Part shown: positions 15,653 through 25,864 of the stretch, piece by piece
How the letters are laid out: every line of letters starts with the position of its first letter
Numbering within the stretch: position 1 is the first letter of the stretch
Assembly (NCBI RefSeq): GCF_008369935.1
Contig: NZ_VTUZ01000007.1
Location: forward strand, 248,001-312,000
Reading direction: 5' to 3'
DNA: 64,000 nt
Source of the DNA: Paraburkholderia panacisoli
GTDB lineage: Bacteria; Pseudomonadota; Gammaproteobacteria; Burkholderiales; Burkholderiaceae
Notes under the pieces: generated by a model
The model's input: the letters and a program-made list of their open reading frames with translations, nothing else
Told to the model about the DNA's origin: nothing
Database searches by the model: none
Position numbers and translations under genes: made by a program

Positions 15653-18100
15653 TTAACGCCCCGCCACGCGCTTCAGAATCCGCGCGACCCCATCCACATA
15701 GGTCGTCGTGCCGAACCGGCTCAGTGCCGTCTGATAGCCGTTGCTGACCAGCTTGTTGCGCAGGTCGTCGTTCGAGCGCAATTCCGCGAGCGTGTCGGCC
15801 AGGCCGTGCGCATCGCCCGGCGTGCACAGCATGCCGTTTTCGTGGTCGTCGATGATCTCCAGCACGCCGCCCGCGCGCGCGGCCACCACCGGCCGCTGCG
15901 CGAGCATCCCTTCGACGATCACGCGGCCGAACGGCTCCGGCGTAATCGACGTATGGACGACCGCGTCGACCGCGCACATGCAGGCCGGAATGTCATGCTG
16001 GAAGCCGAGGAAATGCACCCGGTCGCGCAGATCGTGCGCGGCGACGAACGCGTGCAGTTCGCTCTCGTACTGGTCCTCGCCGAACAGCGGCGCGCCCACC
16101 AGCACCGCGTGCATCTGCGGATTGAGCACCATCGCTTCGAGCAGCACATGCTGCCCTTTCCAGCGCGCGAGGCGGCTGAACGAGCCGACCAGGAACGCGT
16201 CGCGCGGCAGGTTCAGGCGCTCGCGCAGCGTCGCTTGCGGCATCGTGCGCAACGCGTCGAACGGCTCGGCCGAAATGCCGTTGAAAACCACGTCGACGCG
16301 CTTGTCGTCGAACTGCGCAAGCTCGGTGAACGCGCGCGCCGACGCGGCCGAATTGGCGATCACGTGCGTGAGGCCGAGCCGCGCGCACCACTTGATGATC
16401 GCGAGTTGTTTGCCGCCGAAATGCTCGGGGCTCACGATGTCGCGCAGGTGCCAGACCACCGGACGCCGCGCCAGCTTGCCGGCAAGCGCGCCGATCACCA
16501 TCGCGCGCTGGGTGTTCGCGTAGATCACGTCGGCGGCGCGCGCGCGCTTCGCGGTGGCGCGCACGAGCGACAGCAGACCCTTCAGCGCCTGGCCCTTCGG
16601 CAACGAACCGCCCTGCTTGCGCACATGGCGCAGCGCGCCGGCATCCAGCACGTCGACCGTGACGCCGGCGTCGGCCAGCGCGGTGCGGAACGGGCCGTCG
16701 TCGAACAGCACGACCTCGACACGCGAGCGCAACGCCTTGACGATCTCCAGCAGCGACAACTCGGCGCCCCCGAGCACGCCGCTTTGATCGACGGCAAGAA
16801 TGCGCGGCGCGCCGGCCGCCGCGTCCGCTTTATACGGCACGTAGGGCGGCAGCTTCGCCGCGCGCAACGCCGGCACCGCCGCACGCACATGCGCGAAGAA
16901 GCGCTCGCGAAAATGCGCGGCGGAAAACTGCTCGGCGTTGGCCCGGCAATCCGCCGCCGACACGCGTGCGATGTGCTCGTCGAAACGGCGCACCGCCGCA
17001 ATGATCGATTCGGCGTCCTGCTCGTCGAAGAACATGCCGGTGGGCCGCGGTTCCGACAGATCGCGCACGGTTTCGAGCGCCCCGCCCTTACCGTAGGCGA
17101 TCACCGGCGTGCCGCACGCCTGCGCTTCGACCACCGAGATGCCGAAGTCTTCCTCGGCGGCGAACACGAAGGCCTTCGCGCGGCTCATCCGGTCCTTGAG
17201 CACCGTGAACGGCTGGTAACCCATGATCTCCACATTCGGCCCCGCCTTCGCGCGGATCTTCTCCATGTCGGGGCCGTCGCCGATCACGACCAGCTTGCGC
17301 TCGGGCATGCGCGCGAACGCTTCGACGATCAGGTCGATCTTCTTGTACGGCACCATCCGCGACGCGGTCAGATAGAAGTCTTCCTTCTCGGTGCACAGCG
17401 AAAATGCCTCGACATCGACCGGCGGAAAGATCACCTGCGCGTCGCGCTGATAGACCTTCTTGATGCGCCGCGCAATGAAGTCGGAGTTCGCGACGAAACC
17501 ATCCACCGAGTTGGACGTGCGGATATCCCAGTTGCGGATGTAATGCAGAATGAGCCGCGCGAGCGCCGACTTCGGGCCGTTGGTCAGCTTCGACTGCTGC
17601 AGGTACTGGTGCTGCAGATCCCACGCGTAGCGGATCGGCGAATGCACGTAGCTGATATGCACCTGGTCGGGGCCGGTCAGAATGCCCTTGGCGACCGCGT
17701 GGCTGCTGGAAATCACCACGTCGTACGCGGACACGTCGAGCTGCTCGATCGCGAGCGGCATCAGCGGCAGATACGAGCGGTACTTGCTGCGCGCGAGCGG
17801 CAGCTTCTGGATGAACGACGTCGTCACGGACTTGCCGCGCAGGAAACTGCGGTCGTCGAGAAAGTCGACGAGACTGAACAGGTCCGCGTCCGGAAAGCAC
17901 GCGACGATCTGCTCGAGCACTTTCTCCGCGCCCGCATAGGTGACGAGCCAGTCATGCACGATCGCGATGCGCACGGTCTTGCCGGCGCGCAACGCGGCGC
18001 GGCGCGGCGTGGCCGGCACGCCGGGCACGCTCGTGAGTTCGGCCAGAGCGCTGCGCGTCGCGGGTCGCAGCGCGGGTTCTTCAAGGACTTCCTGGTTCAT
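15653..18100 (-). CDS. bceR: Bifunctional glycosyltransferase, two GT4 domains
   Basis: An 815-aa protein with two complete GT-B fold glycosyltransferases in tandem. Domain 1 spans about residues 40-415 (VRIAIVHDWLVTYAGAEKVL; later EEDFGISVVEAQACGTPVIAY). Domain 2 spans about 440-815 (ILAVDQSGVLGGAELSLLE; later EPFGRVIVEGMLAQRPVV). It would add two sugars of the repeat unit. GAGGAAAAGCGC precedes the ATG at 18100, whose first bases overlap the bceQ stop codon (ATGA), so the genes are coupled. Cepacian clusters contain the same double-domain enzyme. Confidence 0.88.
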   Translation of the reverse strand: MNQEVLEEPALRPATRSALAELTSVPGVPATPRRAALRAGKTVRIAIVHDWLVTYAGAEKVLEQIVACFPDADLFSLVDFLDDRSFLRGKSVTTSFIQKLPLARSKYRSYLPLMPLAIEQLDVSAYDVVISSSHAVAKGILTGPDQVHISYVHSPIRYAWDLQHQYLQQSKLTNGPKSALARLILHYIRNWDIRTSNSVDGFVANSDFIARRIKKVYQRDAQVIFPPVDVEAFSLCTEKEDFYLTASRMVPYKKIDLIVEAFARMPERKLVVIGDGPDMEKIRAKAGPNVEIMGYQPFTVLKDRMSRAKAFVFAAEEDFGISVVEAQACGTPVIAYGKGGALETVRDLSEPRPTGMFFDEQDAESIIAAVRRFDEHIARVSAADCRANAEQFSAAHFRERFFAHVRAAVPALRAAKLPPYVPYKADAAAGAPRILAVDQSGVLGGAELSLLEIVKALRSRVEVVLFDDGPFRTALADAGVTVDVLDAGALRHVRKQGGSLPKGQALKGLLSLVRATAKRARAADVIYANTQRAMVIGALAGKLARRPVVWHLRDIVSPEHFGGKQLAIIKWCARLGLTHVIANSAASARAFTELAQFDDKRVDVVFNGISAEPFDALRTMPQATLRERLNLPRDAFLVGSFSRLARWKGQHVLLEAMVLNPQMHAVLVGAPLFGEDQYESELHAFVAAHDLRDRVHFLGFQHDIPACMCAVDAVVHTSITPEPFGRVIVEGMLAQRPVVAARAGGVLEIIDDHENGMLCTPGDAHGLADTLAELRSNDDLRNKLVSNGYQTALSRFGTTTYVDGVARILKRVAGR

Positions 18101-19563
18101 GCGCTTTTCCTCGGATTCAGTCGCAACAGCAGTGAGCGCGCAAGATTGCGCAAGGCGGGAGTCATCGTGATCGACCAGGCGAGGTTCGCGCCGACCATCA
18201 GGACGCCGGCGGCGATCGCCAGCGCGAGACCCGGCAGGAAGCCCGCGAGCCACAGGCTCGCGAGCAGGAAGGCGAGATGGGCGAGCATGTCGAGCGCGAT
18301 CTGGCGCGCGCGGATCGCCGAAAAGTGCAGCAGCACCGCGTAGTCGAACAGCGCGCGGCCGGCCACTGCCACCGCCGCACCGGTCAGGCCGAAGTGCGTG
18401 ATGCCGAGCCACAACGCCCCTGCAAACAGCGGCAATTCGACGAGGCCGACACGCGCGGCGGTGGCCGGATTGACCTGCGACTGGATCAGAATCCGCGTGA
18501 CGTTCGCCTGACCGACCAGCCACACGGCGATGATCATGATGCGGCCCACGGGTGCCGCCACCGTGGCGATCTCATTGCCGACCCACAGATGCAAGAACGG
18601 TTCGAGCACCAGCATCGCGACCAGCGCGACCGGCGTGAACACGCCGTTGAGAAATTCGAGCGACTGCTGCGTGATGGTGTCGGCATCCGCGCGGCCGACC
18701 GCGGACAAGCGCGGAAACAGCGTGCGCACCAGTGCGGTCGGCACGATGTTCAAACGCGTGACGAGGTTTTGCGGCACCGTGTAGTACGTGACGAAACGCG
18801 CGCCGAGGCTCGTGCCGAGCATCACGCGGTCGAGCGAGTCGGCAACCATCGTGGTGACGCTCGCAATCAGCATCCAGCCGCCGAAGTTGAAGAGTCCCTT
18901 CGCCACGCCGAACTGCGGCGGCAAAACGCGGCGGATTTCCAGCACCTTCAACGCGGAACGGCCGAGCAGCAGCGCGGCCAGAATCCGCGCGAACACCGCC
19001 GCTGCGAGCACGTTCTGCAACGTCGCGCCCAGCCACAGCGCGGCGCCGAGCGGCAGCAACTGGAACAGGAAGGTGCCGAGCGTCTGATTGGTGTTGTAGA
19101 CGCCGAAGCGTTCCGCGCCGTTGATCGCGCCGGCGAAGACCCACGACACGTTGGCGATCGGAATCGCCACCGCGAGCCACGGCAGCGCCATATACACCTC
19201 ATGCTGAAGCTCGGGCGACACCTTGGTGAAATACGCGGTGTAGAGAAACGCGCCGAAGTAGATGATCAGGCCGCCGATCACACCGGTCGCGAGATTGAGC
19301 CACGTCGCGCTCCAGAACACGCGCGCGCTTTCGTCCTTGTCGCCGGATGCGCGCGCCTTCGAGATGTGGTTCTGCGCGGCCATGCTCATGCCGAGATCGA
19401 GAATCCCGAAGTAGCCGATCAGCGTCCACACGAGACTGATCACGCCGTAGCGCTCGACGCCGAGCAGCTTGATATACGACGGCACGGTCACGAGCGAGAC
19501 GAAGGTCGGCAGCACCAGCCCGAAGAAATTGATCGCTACGTTCCTGAGAATGCCTTTGTCCAT
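18097..19563 (-). CDS. bceQ: Wzx-type polysaccharide flippase
   Basis: A 488-aa multipass protein of the oligosaccharide flippase (MATE-like) superfamily that moves the lipid-linked repeat unit across the inner membrane. About 12-14 hydrophobic segments are visible, starting with NFFGLVLPTFVSLVTVPSY. The frame opens upstream at a TTG, adding a Gln/Lys/Ser-rich 33-residue stretch. The ATG at 19563 is preferred because AAGGCATCC precedes it and the membrane domain begins there. The last base pairs overlap bceR. Confidence 0.87.
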   Translation of the reverse strand: MDKGILRNVAINFFGLVLPTFVSLVTVPSYIKLLGVERYGVISLVWTLIGYFGILDLGMSMAAQNHISKARASGDKDESARVFWSATWLNLATGVIGGLIIYFGAFLYTAYFTKVSPELQHEVYMALPWLAVAIPIANVSWVFAGAINGAERFGVYNTNQTLGTFLFQLLPLGAALWLGATLQNVLAAAVFARILAALLLGRSALKVLEIRRVLPPQFGVAKGLFNFGGWMLIASVTTMVADSLDRVMLGTSLGARFVTYYTVPQNLVTRLNIVPTALVRTLFPRLSAVGRADADTITQQSLEFLNGVFTPVALVAMLVLEPFLHLWVGNEIATVAAPVGRIMIIAVWLVGQANVTRILIQSQVNPATAARVGLVELPLFAGALWLGITHFGLTGAAVAVAGRALFDYAVLLHFSAIRARQIALDMLAHLAFLLASLWLAGFLPGLALAIAAGVLMVGANLAWSITMTPALRNLARSLLLRLNPRKSA

Positions 19564-19695
19564 CGGATGCCTTGGGTTTGACTGCGATTGCGGTTTCGAT
19601 TGCGTTTGTTTTTTTGCGGTTGTTTTTGCGTTGGGTTGCGCGGGCTTTGCTTCAGCAGGCAATAGCGCGAAGGAAGACTCCAGCCGCCCGCTTCA

Positions 19696-21897
19696 TCAAG
19701 GTTTCCAGCGGTACATCAGCACCTTGCCGCGCGCGTCTTCCTCGACGAACACCAGGTACTCGCCGTTCGCGCGCTTCGCCGCGCTGATGCCATTGGGCAC
19801 ATCGACCCAGCCCGACGCGCGCCCCACTTCCGGGCCCGGACGGATCACGCCCAGTTCCTTGCCGCTGTCCTTGTCCCACACGTGCACCGCGCCGACCGGT
19901 TCGACGCCGAAGAGGTATTGCCCCTCGACGGTCAGGCCGATGATCGTCGCGATGGGTTTGCTCTGCGTCTGCCACGGCAACGTGATCGCGTAGCGCTGCA
20001 CCGGATTGCCGCTCGACCATTTGTCGTAGCGCACCAGCACGCGTCCCACTTCTTTCCAGAAGCCGCGATCGACTGGCGTGTCGGGCGTATAGCCGCTCAC
20101 GTACAGCGAATCGGTGGCGGGGTCGTAGATCGCGCGATGCAGTTCCGTGAACGGTTGCGGCACCGGGTACAGCGTCAGGTCCGAGTACGCGTAGACCGGA
20201 TTGCCCTTCGCATCCAGCCCGCCGAAACGGAAGCGGTAGATGCCTTTGGTGTCGCGCGTGCGCCAGATGTCGCCGTTGGTATCGACCCACCAGCCCCAGC
20301 CGCCCGCGAGCTTCGTGCCGCTCGTGTTGAGCGTGAATTCGTCGCTGTTGAAGCGGCCGTCGCCATTCGTATCGCGCCAGATCCAGTCGCCGCCCGGCGG
20401 CGCATTCGGCACCTTCGCGACCGCGCGCTCGCGGCCCGCGATGAAGCCCGACGGAATCGCCGTTTCGCCGTCATGCTGCGGATCGAAGCGATAGATCTTC
20501 AGATGGTCCGCATACATGTCCGTCAGGTACAGGAACGTGCGGCCCTTCAGCTTGCGGGCGATCGGCAGGCCTGGATACTGGTCGGTGTGAAAGACCGGAT
20601 CGTCCGGATATTTGAAGCGATTCGACAGGAATCCCGCGTATTTCCAGTCCTGCCCGGCGGGCTTCGACAGATCGAGTTCGAAGCGCTTGTTGCCGGTATA
20701 GACGCTGTCCGGCCGCGACGGATCGATCCACGCGCCGTCGACGAACAGCAACCCCTGCACCTGCCAGTTCTGTCTGCCGTCGGGCGCATAGCTCTCGAGC
20801 GTCGCGCCGAGGCCTGCACCGATCGGCTCGTAGCGCGGACCGATGCCGTTGGTCGACACATAGACATTGCCGCGCGCATCCACGCCGACGCCGGTCAGTC
20901 CGTTCAAGCGGCGCGGTCCCGGCTTGCCGGCGATGCCGCTGAAAATGCCGCCCTTCTCGCCTAGCGTGCCGGACTCCGTGTAGCGGCCATCGCTCTTCTT
21001 GAAGAACAGCACCTGCTGGCGCGGGCCGTTGTCGGCGATCAGGATGCGGCCTTGCGCGTCGATGGCGAGATCGACTGCCGCCGTGTCCGACGGCAGCGCG
21101 AAGTTTTCGTCGATGCGCTGGCCCGTCGCCGTGTAGTGCTCGACGCGCGGCGCACGATCGCTGCGGGTGCCGCTCAGCACCCACAGCGTGCCGTCGGGCG
21201 CGAGCGCGAGGCGGCCGGGTTCGTGCACGCTCCACGCGGCCTTCTTCTGCATCGACTCGGCGTCGTACACCTCGATGCGATCGCGCGCGGTGTTCGACGC
21301 GTACAGCGTGGTGTCGTTCGCCGCCAGGCCGCCGATTTCCGCGCTCGTACCGGTCGGCACTTCGTTCATCATCAGGAAGCCCGCCGCGAGTTGCGCGTGC
21401 GGGTCCGCGCTTTTCGCGGCGGGCTGGAACGGCGCGGCGCGTTTCGGATCGGCAATCTCGCGGCGCGAAATGCCGAACCATTGCTTGCCCTTCTCCGGCC
21501 ACACGCCCTGCTCGACGAGCCGCCCCTTTTCGTTGCCCACCGCGATCGCCACGAACGCATACTTGCGATTCACCGCGATCGCGTTGCCGCCGCTATTGCC
21601 CCAGCCATGCGTGCCGCCCGCGAAGCCGAGCATCTTGCCGTTCTGATAGACGCTGGCTTCGGCGCCGCTCTCGTCCCAGGGCGCGTTGGTGTACACCTTG
21701 CCGTCGGGTGCCACCGCAATCGCGGTGATGTTGATCTGCGCCCAGGTGCCGTCGCCGAAACCGAAGCTGTTGCCGATCCATGAGGTCTTCGCGTTCAACG
21801 CTGTTTCCGCGCTGGCCGTGAAACTGACCGAGCCCGCAGCCAGTCCGGCGGCGCACGCCGATACGGCGAGCCAGCTTTTGAACGTGAAACGGGACAA
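19696..21897 (-). CDS. Secreted beta-propeller-like (NHL/SMP30-type) protein of the exopolysaccharide locus
   Basis: A 733-aa exported protein. The start is most likely TTG at 21897, since GGAGG lies eight bases before it; an in-frame GTG at 21918 has no such site. A Sec signal peptide (SWLAVSACAAGLAAGSVSFTASA) is followed by many short repeats such as VDARGNVYVSTNG and LAPDGTLWVLSG, typical of NHL or SMP-30 propellers. Near residues 510-525 is an EF-hand-like loop, DTNGDGRFNSDEF, suggesting calcium binding. Its place just upstream of bceQ-bceR on the same strand fits the gene listed as bceP in cepacian clusters. Binding to or trimming of the polymer is possible; no catalytic motif is recognised. 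Confidence 0.75.
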   Translation of the reverse strand: MSRFTFKSWLAVSACAAGLAAGSVSFTASAETALNAKTSWIGNSFGFGDGTWAQINITAIAVAPDGKVYTNAPWDESGAEASVYQNGKMLGFAGGTHGWGNSGGNAIAVNRKYAFVAIAVGNEKGRLVEQGVWPEKGKQWFGISRREIADPKRAAPFQPAAKSADPHAQLAAGFLMMNEVPTGTSAEIGGLAANDTTLYASNTARDRIEVYDAESMQKKAAWSVHEPGRLALAPDGTLWVLSGTRSDRAPRVEHYTATGQRIDENFALPSDTAAVDLAIDAQGRILIADNGPRQQVLFFKKSDGRYTESGTLGEKGGIFSGIAGKPGPRRLNGLTGVGVDARGNVYVSTNGIGPRYEPIGAGLGATLESYAPDGRQNWQVQGLLFVDGAWIDPSRPDSVYTGNKRFELDLSKPAGQDWKYAGFLSNRFKYPDDPVFHTDQYPGLPIARKLKGRTFLYLTDMYADHLKIYRFDPQHDGETAIPSGFIAGRERAVAKVPNAPPGGDWIWRDTNGDGRFNSDEFTLNTSGTKLAGGWGWWVDTNGDIWRTRDTKGIYRFRFGGLDAKGNPVYAYSDLTLYPVPQPFTELHRAIYDPATDSLYVSGYTPDTPVDRGFWKEVGRVLVRYDKWSSGNPVQRYAITLPWQTQSKPIATIIGLTVEGQYLFGVEPVGAVHVWDKDSGKELGVIRPGPEVGRASGWVDVPNGISAAKRANGEYLVFVEEDARGKVLMYRWKP

Positions 21898-22606
21898 GGT
21901 AAGTCCTCCAGTCAGCACCGCGCTCGGGCACGAGCCCGCGCGGGTAAAAATTCAATGGATGTGGCGGACCGGGCCGCCGGAAGCCACGCAAGAAAAAGGT
22001 GCGGCCGATTCGTGCAGGAAGGACGGATGCGCTGCCGCACGGCGAGGCGATGTTCGTGGCAGGCGGCCGTCATTTCACGGCATGGCCATGGCAGCGCCAC
22101 GCATCCGGATACCCGAGGACGCATGCCGTGCGCTGCCCACGCGCGGTCCCGGACATGCCAATCCGCACGGCTCACATTACGCGGAAAAAATGCCGCAACG
22201 AAAATCGAAAATAATTCAAAAATATTCGACGCTTTAAGCGTGTCGAAAGAAAGTGATTTAAAAATCAATTAAATTGAAATGCGTTACAACGCATAATGCA
22301 GCGAACCTGTAATGCACCCGCGTTGCGCGTTTCAACCCATCTTTACCGATGTCTCGGGCCACTCCTGGCAGTTATTACGCATCACCCGAACGTCTCCGCG
22401 CAAGCATATAAATCCATTTCTAATGGATAACGAAACACCCTGTTGCAATCTGATTCACTTCTCTCATTCATTACCGTTTTTTCGCGATTTTCTTTTCCCT
22501 AGAATCGACTGCACTCCCGTTGCGACGCGAAGCGCGCACGCGTGTTCCGTATGGAATCACGCGCGACGCTTCGCCCGGCCCATCCGCTTCACACCATGGA
22601 CGGTTC
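21898..22606. promoter_or_regulatory. Divergent control region inside the exopolysaccharide locus
   Basis: A 709-bp gap between the secreted propeller gene (minus) and an acyltransferase (plus). The part from about 22190 to 22310 is strongly AT-rich. It holds a perfect 16-bp dyad ATGCGTTACAACGCAT (22279-22294) and a second dyad TGATTTAAAAATCA just upstream, both plausible protein-binding sites. No gene is convincing here. Assigning the dyads to a regulator is not possible from sequence. Confidence 0.5.
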
Positions 22607-23734
22607 ATGACAGCCAGCGCATTGCCCCTCGCGCCTACCCACTCCCGCATCGTGCAGCTCGACGGCCTGCGCGCCATCGCCGTGCTCGCGGTCTTCGCGC
22701 AGCACGCGCTGAAGGCGCCGCTGTGGATGGGCGTCGATCTGTTTTTTGTTTTGAGCGGCTTTCTGATCAGCGGCATTCTGCTCGATCGTAAGGAACGCCA
22801 GCTGCCGTATTTCAGCTACTTTTACGCGCGCCGCGCGCGGCGCATCCTGCCGCCGTACGTGCTGCTAATGGTGGTGTCGTCGCTGCTGTTCGGCCTCGCG
22901 TGGGCTGAGCACTGGTACTGGTACACGTTCTTCGCGACCAATATCGGCGACGCGCTCAATCAGAGCGGTCACGACAGCCTGAATGTGCTGTGGTCGCTCG
23001 CGGTCGAGGAGCAGTTCTATATTTTCTGGCCGTTCGTGATCCTGCTGGTGCCCGAGCGTCTGCTCGGCTACGTGGCGGCCGCACTGATCGTGCTGGTGCC
23101 GGTGCTGCGCGCAGTCGCCACGCCGTGGTTCGATACGTTCTGGCCGATCTATTACCTGACGCCGTTCCGCATGGACCTGCTCGCGGCCGGCGCGCTGCTG
23201 GCGGTCGCGCTGCGGCGCGACCGCGATGCGCTGGAGCCGTTCAAGGGCCTCGCGGTGCTCGGCTTCTTCGCCGCGCTGGCCGTGCTCGCATGGCTGCATC
23301 TGCACTTCCCGCGTTTTCGCGCGGCCAATACGCCGCTGTCGAATGCGGGGTTGTATAGCGTTTCGTTGGTGCTTTGTACGTCGGTCGTGGTCATCGCTCT
23401 GCAAAGCAAGGGCATCGTCAAACGGCTGCTGTGCAATCCGGTGCTGGTCTATATCGGCACCATCAGCTACACGATTTACCTGATTCATCTGAGCGTGCTG
23501 TACGTGCTGTGGCCGCTGCATCTGAACCGCTATCTGACGGCGGCGCTCGCGCTCGCGATCACGCTCGTCTACGCGAGCGTCACGTGGTTCGCGTTCGAGA
23601 AGCGGTTGATCTTCGGCGCGCGTGGCAAGGCGCATGCGCAAATGCAGGCGCAGACGCAGACGCACGCGCACGCGCCGGGCGGCGGTGTCGCCGGGGCTCG
23701 CGCTGCGCGGCAAGCACCGCAGAGCCGCGCATGA
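22607..23734 (+). CDS. Membrane acyltransferase family 3, coupled to an SGNH protein
   Basis: A 375-aa acyltransferase of the OafA/OatA membrane type. The family hallmarks VQLDGLRAIAVLAVFAQHA and MGVDLFFVLSGFLISG lie in the first 60 residues, followed by about ten membrane helices. The cytoplasmic or periplasmic tail is low-complexity (AQMQAQTQTHAHAPGGG). The last codon overlaps the start of the next gene (ATGA), an SGNH hydrolase-like protein; together they mirror the two domains of OatA-type O-acetyltransferases. It may correspond to bceO of cepacian clusters. Confidence 0.87.
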   Translation: MTASALPLAPTHSRIVQLDGLRAIAVLAVFAQHALKAPLWMGVDLFFVLSGFLISGILLDRKERQLPYFSYFYARRARRILPPYVLLMVVSSLLFGLAWAEHWYWYTFFATNIGDALNQSGHDSLNVLWSLAVEEQFYIFWPFVILLVPERLLGYVAAALIVLVPVLRAVATPWFDTFWPIYYLTPFRMDLLAAGALLAVALRRDRDALEPFKGLAVLGFFAALAVLAWLHLHFPRFRAANTPLSNAGLYSVSLVLCTSVVVIALQSKGIVKRLLCNPVLVYIGTISYTIYLIHLSVLYVLWPLHLNRYLTAALALAITLVYASVTWFAFEKRLIFGARGKAHAQMQAQTQTHAHAPGGGVAGARAARQAPQSRA

Positions 23735-24567
23735 GCCGCCGTGAATGGGTTGGCGCGAGCGCAAACGCCGGGGCGTCGGCGCCTCGTGCGCTTGTGCGGG
23801 CGCGTGTGAAACCGCGCGTGGGTGCCTCGATGAGCGCGCTTGTAATCGCACTCGCACTAGCACCCGCGGCCTTCTCCGCCCGTGCCGATGCGGCGCAAAA
23901 ACCGCAAGCACCGCGGCCGCAAGCACAAACGCAAATCCTGATCGACGCATACGGCGATTCGACCACGCTCGGCATCACGTGCAGCGAAGGCCACTGCGGC
24001 CCGCAGCCGCAAAACGCCGTGTCTTATCTGCAAGAGGACTTGCACGCGCATTACGGCGATCGCGTGCGCGTCGCGAACCTCGGCGTGGGCGGCACAATGG
24101 CCACGCAACTGCGCGACGGCACCGGCAACCGCCGCGCCGGCCCAACCGCCGGTCTGCCCTGGCAAGAGCGCCTCGCGGCGTCGCCCGCGCAGATCGTGTT
24201 GATCAACTACGGCATCAACGAAGCGATGCAGAACCAGACGCCCGAGCAGTTCTACGCAGCCGAAACAGCGCTCGTGAAAACCGCTCGTGCGCTCGGCAAG
24301 CAGCCGGTTCTGCAGACCTCGAACCCGATGCCCGACAACCGGCTCAACGCGCGGCTCGCCGCGATGGTCGCGATGACACGCCGTGTGGCCGCCGAACAGC
24401 AGGTGCCGCTCGTCGACCAGTTCGCCTACGTCAGCCGTCTGCCGGACTGGCAGACGCTGATGTCCGACGGCGCGCATCCAAAGCCGGGCCTGTACCGGCT
24501 CAAGGCCGAACAGGACTATCAGGTCGTCGGACCGCTGGTGCGGCGGCTGCTGGACGGCACGCTCTAA
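23731..24567 (+). CDS. Exported SGNH/GDSL hydrolase-like protein
   Basis: A 278-aa protein with an N-terminal membrane or signal segment (MSALVIALALAPAAFSARADA, residues 34-54) and an SGNH fold. Block I is AYGDSTTLG with the nucleophile serine, block II NLGVGGT, block III NYGINEA, block V SDGAHP with the Asp-His pair. All four catalytic blocks are present, so it should be active as an esterase or acyl transferase in the periplasm. Its start codon overlaps the stop of the membrane acyltransferase, so the two products are made together. Likely substrates are acetyl groups of the exopolysaccharide; this is inferred from location. Confidence 0.8.
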   Translation: MSRREWVGASANAGASAPRALVRARVKPRVGASMSALVIALALAPAAFSARADAAQKPQAPRPQAQTQILIDAYGDSTTLGITCSEGHCGPQPQNAVSYLQEDLHAHYGDRVRVANLGVGGTMATQLRDGTGNRRAGPTAGLPWQERLAASPAQIVLINYGINEAMQNQTPEQFYAAETALVKTARALGKQPVLQTSNPMPDNRLNARLAAMVAMTRRVAAEQQVPLVDQFAYVSRLPDWQTLMSDGAHPKPGLYRLKAEQDYQVVGPLVRRLLDGTL

Positions 24568-24712
24568 AGCGCTTTTTCAAGCGCGCTTCGCGAGGTTCCG
24601 CTGGCGAATCCCACCAGCGGCTCTCGCGAATCGTGCTTCTGAAATGCGCTTCCGACTGTGCCGATGAAATGCGCCCTGACCGGCGCGAATGCTTCTTCCT
24701 TTTTTCTTTTAA

Positions 24713-25774
<1,062 letters not shown>

Positions 25775-25791
25775 TTTCGGGCCTTGTGAAA

Positions 25792-25821
25792 AAAAAATGC
25801 GGCCGGTTGGCCGCATTTTTT
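25792..25821. terminator. Bidirectional terminator between gmd and bceK
   Basis: Stem AAAAAATGCGGCC/GGCCGCATTTTTT with a 4-base loop. It is symmetrical, so it can stop both the gmd transcript and the long bceB-to-bceK transcript that converges on it. Confidence 0.9.
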
Positions 25822-25864
25822 CGCGCCGTGGGTTGCCGCCACACGCTGACGGCAACCGGCAAAC

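Noticed and set aside
15806..18343. 845-codon plus-strand open frame
   Set aside because: Antisense of bceR and bceQ; His/Arg-rich shadow.
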